A program made the position numbers and the translations under genes. DNA of 64,000 bases. It comes from Petrolisthes cinctipes (Eukaryota > Arthropoda > Malacostraca > Decapoda > Porcellanidae). The number at the start of each line of letters is the position of its first letter. Within the stretch, counting starts at the first letter, position 1. Of this stretch, positions 13,265-25,832 are shown in pieces. Under the pieces are notes generated by a model, which saw nothing but the letters and a program-made list of their open reading frames with translations, was not told where the DNA came from and did not search any database. The stretch lies in NCBI GenBank assembly GCA_033782935.1, contig JAWQEG010001332.1:410001-474000 (forward strand), read 5' to 3'.

Positions 13265-16200
13265 ACGTTCCACATAGTAAGTGCAGTACAGTGTGTGAGG
13301 ACCAGTCAGTAGATGGCGGCCTGGAATATTTAGTTATTTACACGTGAACTGCCTGCCGTGCCTGGCTACACGTGACGTGACACACAGTGAGTGCACTACA
13401 GTGTGTGAGGACCAGTCAGTAGATGGCGGCCTGGTATATTTAGATATTTACACGTGAACTGGCTGCCGTGCCTGGGCCTGGAATATTTAGTTATTTACAC
13501 GTGAAATGCCTGCCGTGCCTGGGCCTGGAATATTTAGTTATTTACACGTGAACTGCCTGCTGTGCCTGGCTACACGTGACGTGACACACAGTGAGTGCAG
13601 TACAGTGTGTGAGGACTGATCGGTGGATGGCGGCCTGGAATATTTAGTTTTTTACACGTGAACTACCTGCCGTGCCTGGCTACACGTGACATGCCACACA
13701 GTGAGTGCACTACAGTGTGTGAGGACCGGTCAGTGGATAACGGCCCGGAATATTTAGTTATTTACACGTATACTGCCTGCTGTGCCTGGCTACACGTGAT
13801 GTGCCACATAGTGAGTGCAGTACAATGTGTGATGACCGATCAGTGGATGGCGGAATGGAATATTTAGTTATTTACACGTGAACTGCCTGCCGTGCCTGGC
13901 TACACGTGACGTGCCACACAGTGAGTGCAGTACAGTGTGTGAGGACCGGTCAGTGAATGGCGCCCTGGAATATTTAGTTATTTACACATGAACTGCCTGC
14001 GGTGCCTGACTACACGTGACGTGCCACACAGTGAGTGCAGTACAGTGTGTGAGGACCGGTCAGTGAATGGCGGCCTGGAATATTTAGTTTTTTACATGTG
14101 AACTGGCTGCCGTGCCTGGGCCTGGAATATTTAGTTATTTACACGTGAAATGCCTGCCGTGCCTGGGCTTGGAATATTTAGTTATTTACACGTGAACTGC
14201 CTGCTGTGCCTGGCTACACGTGACGTGCCACACAGTGAGTGCAGTACAGTGTGTGAGGACCGATCGGTGGATGGCGGCCTGGAATATTTAGTTATTTACA
14301 CGTGAACTGCCTGCTGTGCCTGGCTACACGTGACGTGACACACAGTGAGTGCACTACAGTGTGTGAGGACCGGTCAGTGGATGGCGGCCCGGAATATTTA
14401 GTTATTTACACGTAAACTGCCTGCTGTTCCTGGCTACACGTGACATGCCACATAGTGAGTGCAGTACAGTGTGTGAAGACCGGTCAGTAGATGGCGGCCT
14501 GGAATATATAGTTATTTACACGTGAACTGCCTGCCGTGCCTGACTACACGTGACGTGCCACACAGTGAGTGCACTACAGTGTGTGAGGACCGGTCAGTGG
14601 ATGGCGGCTCGGAATATTTAGTTATTTACCAGTGAACTGCCTGCTGTGCCTGGCTACACGTAACGCGCCACACAGTGAGTGCAGTACAGTGTGTGAGGAA
14701 CGGTCATTGGGTGGCGCCCTGGAATATTTAGTTATTTACACGTAAACTGCCTACTGTGCCTGGTTACATGTGACGTTCCACATAGTGAGTGCAGTACAGT
14801 GTGTGAGGACCAGTCAGTAGATGGCGGCCTGGAATATTTAGTTATTTACACGTGAACTGCCTGCCGTGCCTGGCTACACGTGACGTGCCACACAGTGAGT
14901 GCAGTACAGTGTGTGAGGACCGGTCAGTGGATGGCGGTCTGGAATATTTAGTTATTTACACGTGAACTGGCTGCCGTGCCTCGGCCTGGAATATTTAGTT
15001 ATTTACACGTGAAATGCCTGCCGTGCCTGGGCCTGGAATATTTAGTTATTTACACGTGAACTGCCTGCTGTGCCTAGCTACACGTGACGTGACACACAGT
15101 GAGTGCAGTACAGTGTGTGAAGACTGATCGGTGGATGGCGGCCTGGAATATTTAGTTATTTACACGTGAACTGCCTGCCGTGCCTGGCTACACGTGACGC
15201 GCCACACAGTGAGTGCAGTACAGTGTGTGAGGACCGGTCAGTGGATGGCGGCCTGGAATATTTAGTTATTTACACATGAACTGGCTGCCGTGCCTGGGCC
15301 TGGAATATTTAGTTATTTACACGTAAACTGCCTGCTGTGCCTGGCTACACGTGACGTGCCACATAGTGAGTGCAGTACAGTGTGTGAGGACCGGTCAGTA
15401 GATGGCGGCCTGGAATATTTAGTTATTTACACATGAACTGCCTGCCGAGCCTGGCTACACGTGACGTGACACACAGTGAGTGCAGTACAGTGTGTGAGGA
15501 ACGATCAGTGGATGGCGGCCTGGAATATTTAGTTATTTACACGTGAACTGCCTGCCGAGCCTTGCAACACGTGACGTGACACACAGTGAGTGCTGTACAG
15601 TGTGTGAGGAACGATCAGTGGATGGCGGCCTGGAATATTTAGTTATTTACACGTGAACTGCCTGCCATGCCTGGCTACACGTGACGTGCCACACAGTGAG
15701 TGTAGTACAGTGTGTAATGAACGGTCAGTGAATAGCGGCCTGGAATATTTAGTTATTTACATGTGAACTGCCTGCCGAGCCTGGCTACACGTGACGTGAC
15801 ACACAGTGAGTGCAGTACAGTGTGTGAGGAATGGTCAGTGGATGGCGCCCTGGCATATTTAGTTATTTACACGTGAACTGCCTGCCGTGCCTGGCTACAC
15901 GTGACGTGCCACACAGTGAGTGCAGTACAGTGTGTGAGGACCGGTCAGTGGATGGCGGCCTGGAATATTTAGTTATTTACACGTGAACTGCCTGCTGTGC
16001 CTGGCTACACGTGACGTGCCACATAGTGAGTGCAGTACAGTGTGTGAGGACCGATTAGTGGATGGCAGCCTGGAATATTTAGTTATTTACACGTGAACTG
16101 CCTGCCGTGCCTGGCTACACGTGACGTGACACACAGTGAGTAAACTACAGTGTGTGAGGACCGGTCAGTGGATGGCGGCACGGAATATTTAGTTATTTAC

Positions 16201-19200
16201 ATGTAAACTGCCTGCTGTGCCTGGCTACACGTGACGTGCCACATAGTGAGTGCTGTACAGTGTGTGAGGACCGGTCAGTATGTGGCAGCCAGGAATATTT
16301 AGTTGTTTACACATGAACTGTCTGCCGTGCCTGGCTACATGTGACGTGCCACACAGTGAATGCAGTACAGTGTGTGAGGAACGGTCATTGGGTGGCGCCC
16401 TGGAATATTTAGTTATTTACACGTAAACTGCTTGCTGTGCCTGGCTACACGTGACGTTCCACATAGTGAGTGCAGTACAGTGTGTGAGGACCAGTCAGTA
16501 GATGGCGGCCTGGAATATTTAGTTATTTACACGTGAACTGCCTGCCGTGCCTGGCTACACGTGACGTGACACACAGTGAGTGCACTACAGTGTGTGAGGA
16601 CCAGTCAGTAGATGGCGGCCTGGAATATTTAGATATTTACAAGTGAACTGGCTGCCGTGCCTGGGCCTGGAATATTTAGTTATTTACACGTGAACTGCCT
16701 GCCGTGCCTGGCTACACGTGACGTGCCACACAGTGAGTGCAGTACAGTGTGTGAGGACCGGTCAGTGGATGGCGACCTGGAATATTTAGTTATTTACATG
16801 TGAACTGGCTGCCGTGCCTCGGCCTGGAATATTTAGTTATTTACACGTGAAATGCCTGCCATGCCTGGGCCTGGAATATTTAGTTATTTACACGTGAACT
16901 GCCTGCCGTGCCTGGCTACACGTGACGTGACACACAGTGAGTGCAGTACAGTGTGTGAGGACCGGTCAGTAGATGGCGGCCTGGAATATTTAGTTATTTA
17001 CACATGAACTGCCTGCCGAGCCTGGCTACACGTGACGTGACAAACAGTGAGTGCAGTACAGTGTGTGAGGAACGATCAGTGGATGGCGGCCTGGAATATT
17101 TAGTTATTTACACGTGAACTGCCTGCCGAGCCTGGCTACACGTGACGTGACACACAGTGAGTGCAGTACAGTGTGTGAGGAACGATCAGTGGATGGAGGC
17201 CTGGAATATTTAGTTATTTACACGTGAACTGCCTGCCATGCCTGGCTACACGTGACGTGCCACACAGTGAGTGCAGTACAGTGTGTAAGGAACGGTCAGT
17301 GAATAGCGGCCTGGAATATTTAGTTATTTACATGTGAACTGCCTGCCGAGCCTGGCTACACGTGACGTGACACACAGTGAGTGCAGTACAGTGTGTGAGG
17401 AATGGTCAGTGGATGGCGCCCTGGAATATTTAGTTATTTACACGTGAACTGCCTGCCGTGCCTGGCTACACGTGACGTGCCACACAGTGAGTGCAGTACA
17501 GTGTGTGATGACCGGTCAGTGGATGGCGGCCTGGAATATTTAGTTATTTACACGTGAACTGCCTGCTGTGCCTGGCTACACGTGACGTGCCACATAGTGA
17601 GTGCAGTACAGTGTGTGATGACCGATCAGTGGATGGCGGCCTGTAATATTTAGTTATTTACACGTGAACTGCCTGCCGTGCCTAGGCCTGTAATATTTAG
17701 TTATTTACACGTGAACTGGCTGCCGTGCCTGGGCATGGAATATTTAGTTATTTACACGTGAACTGCCTGCTGTGCCTGGCTACACGTGACGTGCCACACA
17801 GTGAGTGCAGTACAGTGTGTGAGGACCGGTCAGTGAATGGCGCCCTGGAATATTTAGTTATTTACACGTGAACTGCCTGCCGTTCCAGGCTACACGTGAC
17901 GTGACACACAGTGAGTGCACTACAGTGTGTGAGGACTGGTCAGTGGATGGTGGCCCAGAATATTTAGTTATTTACACATAAACTGCCTGCCGTGCCTGGC
18001 TAAACGTTACGAGCCACATAGAGAGTGCAGTACAGTGTGTGATGACCGATCAGTGGATGGCGCCCTGGAATATTTAGTTATTTACACATGAACTGCCTGC
18101 GGTGCCTGACTACACGTGACGTGCCACACAGTGAGTGCAGTACAGTGTGTGAGTACCGGTCAGTGAATGGCGGCCTGGAATATTTAGGTTTTTACATGTG
18201 AACTGGCTGCCGAGCCTGGGCCTGGAATATTTAGTTATTTACACGTGAAATGCCTGCCGTGCCTGGGCTTGGAATATTTAGTTATTTACACGTGAACTGC
18301 CTGCTGTGCCTGGCTACACGTGACGTCCCACACAGTGAGTGCAGTACAGTGTGTGAGGACCGATCGGTGGATGGCGGCCTGGAATATTTAGTTATTTACA
18401 CGTGAACTGCCTGTTGTGCCTGGCTACACGTGACGTGACACACAGTGAGTGCACTACAGTGTATGAGGACCGGTCAGTGGATGGCGGCCCGGAATATTTA
18501 GTTATTTACACGTAAACTGCCTGCTGTGCCTGGCTACATGTGACGTGCCACATAGTGAGTGCAGTACAGTGTGTGAGGACCGGTCAGTAGATGGCGGCCT
18601 GGAATATATAGTTATTTACACGTGAACTGCCTGCCGTGCCTGGCTACACGTGACGTGCCACACAGTGAGTGCACTACAGTGTGTGAGGACCGGTCAGTGG
18701 ATGGCGGCCCGGAATATTTAGTTATTTACCCGTGAACTGCCTGCTGTTCCTGGCTACACGTAACGCGCCACACAGTGAGTGCAGTACAGTGTGTGAGGAC
18801 CGGTCAGTGGAAGGCGGCCTGGAATATTTAGTTATTTACACATGAACTGGCTGCCGTGCCTGGGCCTGGAATATTTAGTTATTTACACGTAAACTACCTG
18901 CTGTGCCTGGCTACACGTGACGTGCCACATAGAGAGTGCAGTACAATGTGTGAGGACCGGTCAGTAGATGGCGGCCTGGAATATTTAGTTATTTACACAT
19001 GAACTGCCTGCCGAGCCTGGCTACACGTGACGTGACACACAGTGAGTGCAGTACAGTGTGTGAGGAACGATCAGTGGATGGCGGCCTGGAATATTTATTT
19101 ATTTACACGTGAACTGCCTGCCGAGCCTGGCTACACGTGACGTGACACTCAGTGAGTGCAGTACAGTGTGTGAGGAACGATCAGTGGATGGAGGCCTGGA

Positions 19201-20172
19201 ATATTTAGTTATTTACACGTGAACTGCCTGCCATGCCTGGCTACACGTGACGTGCCACACAGTGAGTGCAGTACAGTGTGTAAGGAACGGTCAGTGAATA
19301 GCGGCCTGGAATATTTAGTTATTTACATGTGAACTGCCTGCCGAGCCTGGCTACACGTGACGTGACACACAGTGAGTGCAGTACAGTGTGTGAGGAATGG
19401 TCAGTGGATGGCGCCCTGGAATATTTAGTTATTTACACGTGAACTGCCTGCCGTGCCTGGCTACACGTGACGTGCCACACAGTGAGTGCAGTACAGTGTG
19501 TGAGGACCGGTCAGTGGATGGCGGCCTGGAATATTTAGTTATTTACACGTGAACTGCCTGCTGTGCCTGGCTACACGTGACGTGCCACATAGTGAGTGCA
19601 GTACAGTGTGTGATGACCGATCAGTGGATGGCGGCCTGTAATATTTAGTTATTTACACGTGAACTGCCTGCCGTGCCTAGGCCTGGAATATTTAGTTATT
19701 TACACGTGAACTGGCTGCCGTGCCTGGGCATGGAATATTTAGTTATTTACACGTGAACTGCCTGCTGTGCCTGGCTACACGTGACGTGCCACACAGTGAG
19801 TGCAGTACAGTGTGTGAGGACCGATCAGTGGATGACGGCCTGGAATATTTAGTTATTTACACGTGAACTGCCTGTTGTGCCTGGCTACACGTGACGTGAC
19901 ACACAGTGAGTAAACTACAGTGTGTGAGGACCGGTCAGTGGATGGCGGCACGGAATATTTAGTTATTTACATGTAAACTGCCTGCTGTGCCTGGCTACAC
20001 GTGACGTGCCACATAGTGAGTGCAGTACAGTGTGTGAGGACCGGTCAGTAGATGGCGGCCTGGAATATTTAGTTATTTACACGTGAACTGCCTGCCGTGC
20101 CTGGCTACACGTGACGTGACACACAGTGAGTGCACTACAGTGTGTGAGGACCAGTCAGTAGATGGCGGCCTG

Positions 20173-20219
20173 GAATATTTAGTTATTTACACGTGAACTG
20201 GCTGCCGTGCCTGGGCCTG
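20173..20219 (+). repeat. S unit, 47 bp exemplar
   Basis: S keeps consensus 1-42 and 106-110 of L and lacks the 63 bp between (43-105). At the join two GCCTGG hexamers sit in direct tandem; in L the same hexamers flank the 63 bp. Recurrent S subtypes differ at the join: GCCTGGGCCTG, GCCTCGGCCTG, GCCTAGGCCTG, GCCTGGGCATG and GCCTGGGCTTG. One subtype has GTGAAATGCC in place of GTGAACTGCC. S units usually occur singly or in pairs between L units, so a pair adds 94 bp, L+S is 157 bp and L+2S is 204 bp. These sums recur as copy-number steps across the array. Confidence 0.94.
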
Positions 20220-21871
20220 GAATATATAGTTATTTACACGTGAACTGCCTGCCGTGCCTGGCTACACGTGACGTGCCACACAGTGAGTGCAGTACAGTGT
20301 GTGAGGACCGGTCAGTGGATGGCGACCTGGAATATTTAGTTATTTACACGTGAACTGGCTGCCGTGCCTCGGCCTGGAATATTTAGTTATTTACACGTGA
20401 AATGCCTGCTGTGCCTGGGCCTGGAATATTTAGTTATTTACACGTGAACTGCCTGCTGTGCCTGGCTACACGTGACGTGACACACAATGAGTGCAGTACA
20501 GTGTGTGAGGACTGATCGGTGGATGGCGGCCTGGAATATTTAGTTTTTTACACGTGAACTGCCTGCCGTGCCTGGCTACACGTGACATGCCACACAGTGA
20601 GTGCACTACAGTGTGTGAGGACCGGTCAGTGGATGGCGGCCCGGAATATTTAGTTATTTACACGTATACTGCCTGCTGTGCCTGGCTACACGTGACGTGC
20701 CACATAGTGAGTGCAATACAATGTGTGATGACCGATCAGTGGATGGCGGCCTGGAATATTTAGTTATTTACACTTAAACTGGCTGCCGTGCCTGGGCCTG
20801 GAATATTTAGTTATTTACACGTGAACTGCCTGCTGTGCCTGGCTACACGTGACGTGCCACACAGTGAGTGCAGTACAGTGTGTGAGGACCGGTCAGTGAA
20901 TGGCAGCCTGAATATTTAGTTATTTACATGTGAACTGCCTGCCGAGCCTGGCTACACGTGACGTGACACACAGTGAGTGCAGTACAGTGTGTCAGGACCG
21001 GTCAGTATGTGGCAGCCAGGAATATTTAGTTGTTTACACATGAACTGTCTGCCGTGCCTGGCTACATGTGACGTGCCACACAGTGAGTGCAGTACAGTGT
21101 GTGAGTAACGGTCATTGGGTGGCGCCCTGGAATATTTAGTTATTTACACGTAAACTGCCTGCTGTGCCTGGTTACATGTGACGTTCCACATAGTGAGTGC
21201 AGTACAGTGTGTGAGGACCAGTCAGTAGATGGCGGCCTGGAATATTTAGTTATTTACACGTGAACTGCCTGCCGTGCCTGGCTACACGTGACGTGCCACA
21301 CAGTGAGTGCAGTACAGTGTGTGAGGACCGGTCAGTGGATGGCGGCCTGGAATATTTAGTTATTTACACGTTAACTGGCTGCCGTGCCTCGGCCTGGAAT
21401 ATTTAGTTATTTACACGTGAAATGCCTGCCGTGCCTGGGCCTGGAATATTTAGTTATTTACACGTGAACTGCATGCCGTGCCTGGCTACACGTGACGTGC
21501 CACACAGTGAGTGCACTACAGTGTGTGAGGACCGGTCAGTGGATGGCGGCCCGGAATATTTAGTTATTTACCCGTGAACTGCCTGCTGTGCCTGGCTACA
21601 CGTAACGCGCCACACAGTGAGTGCAGTACAGTGTGTGAGGACCGGTCAGTGGATGGCGGCCTGGAATATTTAGTTATTTACACATGAACTGGCTGCCGTG
21701 CCTGGGCCTGGAATATTTAGTTATTTACACGTAAACTGCCTGCTGTGCCTGGCTACACGTGACGTGCCACATAGTGAGTGCAGTACAGTGTGTGAGGACC
21801 GGTCAGTAGATGGCGGCCTGGAATATTTAGTTATTTACACGTGAACTGCCTGCCGAGCCTGGCTACACATG

Positions 21872-22955
21872 ACGTGACACACAGTGAGTGCAGTACAGTG
21901 TGTGAGGAACGATCAGTGGATGGCGGCCTGGAATATTTAGTTATTTACACGTGAACTGCCTGCTATGCCTGGCTACACGTGACGTGCCACACAGTGAGTG
22001 CAGTACAGTGTGTAATGAACGGTCAGTGAATAGCGGCCTGGAATATTTAGTCATTTACATGTCAACTGCCTGCCGAGCCTGGCTACACGTGACGTGACAC
22101 ACAGTGAGTGCAGTACAGTGTGTGAGGAATGGTCAGTGGATGGCGCCCTGGCATATTTAGTTATTTACACGTGAACTGCCTGCCGTGCCTGGCTACACGT
22201 GACGTGCCACACAGTGAGTGCAGTACAGTGTGTGAGGACCGGTCAGTGGATGGCGGCCTGGAATATTTAGTTATTTACACGTGAACTGCCTGCTGTGCCT
22301 GGCTACACGTGACGTGCCACATAGTGAGTGCAGTACAGTGTGTGATGACCGATCAGTGGATGGCGGCCTGTAATATTTAGTTATTTACACGTGAACTGCC
22401 TGCCGTGCCTAGGCCTGGAATATTTAGTTATTTACACGTGAACTGGCTGCTGTGCCTGGGCATGGAATATTTAGTTATTTACACGTGAACTGCCTGCTGT
22501 GTTTGGCTACACGTGACGTGCCACACAGTGAGTGCAGTACAGTGTGTGAGGACCGATTAGTGGATGGCGGCCTGGAATATTTAGTTATTTACACGTGAAC
22601 TGCCTGCCGTGCCTGGCTACACGTGACGTGACACACAGTGAGTAAACTACAGTGTGTCAGGACCGGTCAGTGGATGGCGGCACGGAATATTTAGTTATTT
22701 ACATGTAAACTGCCTGCTGTGCCTGGCTACACGTGACGTGCCACATAGTGAGTGCAGTACAGTGTGTGAGGACCGGTCAGTATGTGGCAGCCAGGAATAT
22801 TTAGTTGTTTACACATGAACTGTCTGCCGTGCCTGGCTACATGTGACGTGCCAAACAGTGAGTGCAGTACAGTGTGTGAGGAACGGTCATTGGGTGGCGC
22901 CCTGGAATATTTAGTTATTTACACGTAAACTGCTTGCTGTGCCTGGCTACACGTG
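21872..22955 (+). repeat. 1084 bp higher-order repeat, copy 1 in A2
   Basis: Counterpart of 11097-12180 at offset 10775. The markers GCTGTGTTTG at 22496 and TAAACT at 22643 sit where expected. It carries a few private substitutions, for example CATGTCAAC near 22058. Confidence 0.84.
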
Positions 22956-24243
22956 ACGTGACACACAGTGAGTGCAGTACAGTGTGTGAGGAACGATCAG
23001 TGGATGGCGGCCTGGAATATTTAGTTATTTACACGTGAACTGCCTGCTATGCCTGGCTACACGTGACGTGCCACACAGTGAGTGCAGTACAGTGTGTAAT
23101 GAACGGTCAGTGAATAGCGGCCTGGAATATTTAGTCATTTACATGTGAACTGCCTGCCGAGCCTGGCTACACGTGACGTGACACACAGTGAGTGCAGTAC
23201 AGTGTGTGAGGAATGGTCAGTGGATGGCGCCCTGGCATATTTAGTTATTTACACGTGAACTGCCTGCCGTGCCTGGCTACACGTGACGTGCCACACAGTG
23301 AGTGCAGTACAGTGTGTGAGGACCGGTCAGTGGATGGCGGCCTGGAATATTTAGTTATTTACACGTGAACTGCCTGCTGTGCCTGGCTACAAGTGACGTG
23401 CCACATAGTGAGTGCAGTACAGTGTGTGATGACCGATCAGTGGATGGCGGCCTGTAATATTTAGTTATTTACACGTGAACTGCCTGCCGTGCCTAGGCCT
23501 GGAATATTTAGTTATTTACACGTGAACTGGCTGCTGTGCCTGGGCATGGAATATTTAGTTATTTACACGTGAACTGCCTGCTGTGTTTGGCTACACGTGA
23601 CGTGCCACACAGTGAGTGCAGTACAGTGTGTGATGACCGATTAGTGGATGGCGGCCTGTAATATTTAGTTATTTACACGTGAACTGCCTGCCGTGCCTAG
23701 GCCTGGAATATTTAGTTATTTACACGTGAACTGGCTGCTGTGCCTGGGCATGGAATATTTAGTTATTTACACGTGAACTGCCTGCTGTGTTTGGCTACAC
23801 GTGACGTGCCACACAGTGAGTGCAGTACAGTGTGTGAGGACCGATTAGTGGATGGCGGCCTGGAATATTTAGTTATTTACACGTGAACTGCCTGCCGTGC
23901 CTGGCTACACGTGACGTGACACACAGTGAGTAAACTACAGTGTGTCAGGACCGGTCAGTGGATGGCGGCACGGAATATTTAGTTATTTACATGTAAACTG
24001 CCTGCTGTGCCTGGCTACACGTGACGTGCCACATAGTGAGTGCAGTACAGTGTGTGAGGACCGGTCAGTATGTGGCAGCCAGGAATATTTAGTTGTTTAC
24101 ACATGAACTGTCTGCCGTGCCTGGCTACATGTGACGTCCCACACAGTGAGTGCAGTACAGTGTGTGAGGAACGGTCATTGGGTGGCGCCCTGGAATATTT
24201 AGTTATTTACACGTAAACTGCTTGCTGTGCCTGGCTACACGTG
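22956..24243 (+). repeat. 1084 bp repeat copy 2 in A2, expanded by 204 bp
   Basis: Counterpart of 12181-13264 but 204 bp longer. The marker GCTGTGTTTG appears twice, at 23580 and 23784, so an L+2S trimer was duplicated in tandem after the 11 kb event. The L unit at the join is chimeric: it starts with the GATGACC subtype, then has the GATTAGTGG marker, and ends with the CCTGTAAT boundary. Confidence 0.84.
23445..23852 (+). repeat. Tandem 204 bp (L+2S) duplication
   Basis: Two adjacent 204 bp trimers (110+47+47), absent from the A1 counterpart. Each holds the GCCTAGGCCTG short unit, then the GCCTGGGCATG short unit, then an L unit with the GTGTTTGG variant. Boundaries are approximate because the trimer can be phased anywhere within the duplication. 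Confidence 0.8.
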
Positions 24244-25832
24244 ACGTTCCACATAGTAAGTGCAGTACAGTGTGTGAGGACCAGTCAGTAGATGGCGGCC
24301 TGGAATATTTAGTTATTTACACGTGAACTGCCTGCCGTGCCTGGCTACACGTGACGTGACACACAGTGAGTGCACTACAGTGTGTGAGGACCAGTCAGTA
24401 GATGGCGGCCTGGTATATTTAGATATTTACACGTGAACTGGCTGCCGTGCCTGGGCCTGGAATATTTAGTTATTTACACGTGAACTGCCTGCCGTGCCTG
24501 GCTACACGTGACGTGCCACACAGTGAGTGCAGTACAGTGTGTGAGGACCGGTCAGTGGATGGCGACCTGGAATATTTAGTTATTTACATCTGAACTGGCT
24601 GCCGTGCCTCGGCCTGGAATATTTAGTTATTTACACGTGAAATGCCTGCCGTGCCTGGGCCTGGAATATTTAGTTATTTACACGTGAACTGCCTGCTGTG
24701 CCTGGCTACACGTGACGTGACACACAGTGAGTGCAGTACAGTGTGTGAGGACTGATCGGTGGATGGCGGCCTGGAATATTTAGTTTTTTACACGTGAACT
24801 ACCTGCCGTGCCTGGCTACACGTGACATGCCACACAGTGAGTGCACTACAGTGTGTGAGGACCGGTCAGTGGATAACGGCCCGGAATATTTAGTTATTTA
24901 CATGTATACTGCCTGCTGTGCCTGGCTACACGTGATGTGCCACATAGTGAGTGCAGTACAATGTGTGATGACCGATCAGTGGATGGCGGAATGGAATATT
25001 TAGTTATTTACACGTGAACTGCCTGCCGTGCCTGGCTACACGTGACGTGCCACACAGTGAGTGCAGTACAGTGTGTGAGGACCGGTCAGTGAATGGCGCC
25101 CTGGAATATTTAGTTATTTACACATGAACTGCCTGCGGTGCCTGACTACACGTGACGTGCCACACAGTGAGTGCAGTACAGTGTGTGAGGACCGGTCAGT
25201 GAATGGCGGCCTGGAATATTTAGTTTTTTACATGTGAACTGGCTGCCGTGCCTGGGCCTGGAATATTTAGTTATTTACACGTGAAATGCCTGCCGTGCCT
25301 GGGCTTGGAATATTTAGTTATTTACACGTGAACTGCCTGCTGTGCCTGGCTACACGTGACGTGCCACACAGTGAGTGCAGTACAGTGTGTGAGGACCGAT
25401 CGGTGGATGACGGCCTGGAATATTTAGTTATTTACACGTGAACTGCCTGCTGTGCCTGGCTACACGTGACGTGACACACAGTGAGTGCACTACAGTGTGT
25501 GAGGACCGGTCAGTGGATGGCGGCCCGGAATATTTAGTTATTTACACGTAAACTGCCTGCTGTTCCTGGCTACACGTGACATGCCACATAGTGAGTGCAG
25601 TACAGTGTGTGAGGACCGGTCAGTAGATGGCGGCCTGGAATATATAGTTATTTACACGTGAACTGCCTGCCGTGCCTGACTACACGTGACGTGCCACACA
25701 GTGAGTGCACTACAGTGTGTGAGGACCGGTCAGTGGATGGCGGCTCGGAATATTTAGTTATTTACCAGTGAACTGCCTGCTGTGCCTGGCTACACGTAAC
25801 GCGCCACACAGTGAGTGCAGTACAGTGTGTTA

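Larger units (their letters stand above)
3701..14696 (+). repeat. Block A1, first copy of 11 kb tandem duplication
   Basis: A1 and A2 match almost base for base with shifting offsets: 10996 near 3.7 kb, 10886 from about 4.3 to 9.9 kb, 10885 then 10775 from about 10.3 kb, 10979 and finally 11136 at 14.6 kb. Each shift is a whole-unit gain or loss apart from one single base. The right junction lies between about 14667 and 14699: the left side matches 25.80 kb and the right side matches 3.70 kb. The break falls in the invariant core shared by all units, as expected for unequal exchange at equivalent unit positions. A1 carries one L unit near 4.2-4.3 kb and one near 10.1-10.2 kb that A2 lacks. 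Confidence 0.88.
14697..25832 (+). repeat. Block A2, second copy of 11 kb tandem duplication
   Basis: A2 follows A1 directly. Relative to A1 it lacks one L unit near 15.17 kb, has lost one G at the unit boundary near 20910, lacks one L unit near 20.99 kb, and gains 204 bp near 23.6-23.85 kb and 157 bp near 24.47-24.63 kb. These five steps account exactly for the measured offsets. Shared private variants, such as the TTACCAGTG variant at 14629-14637 and 25762-25770 and GAGTAACGG near 10328 and 21103, show that the copies are recent. Past 25832 the sequence leaves the A1 junction and continues into block B1. Confidence 0.88.
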
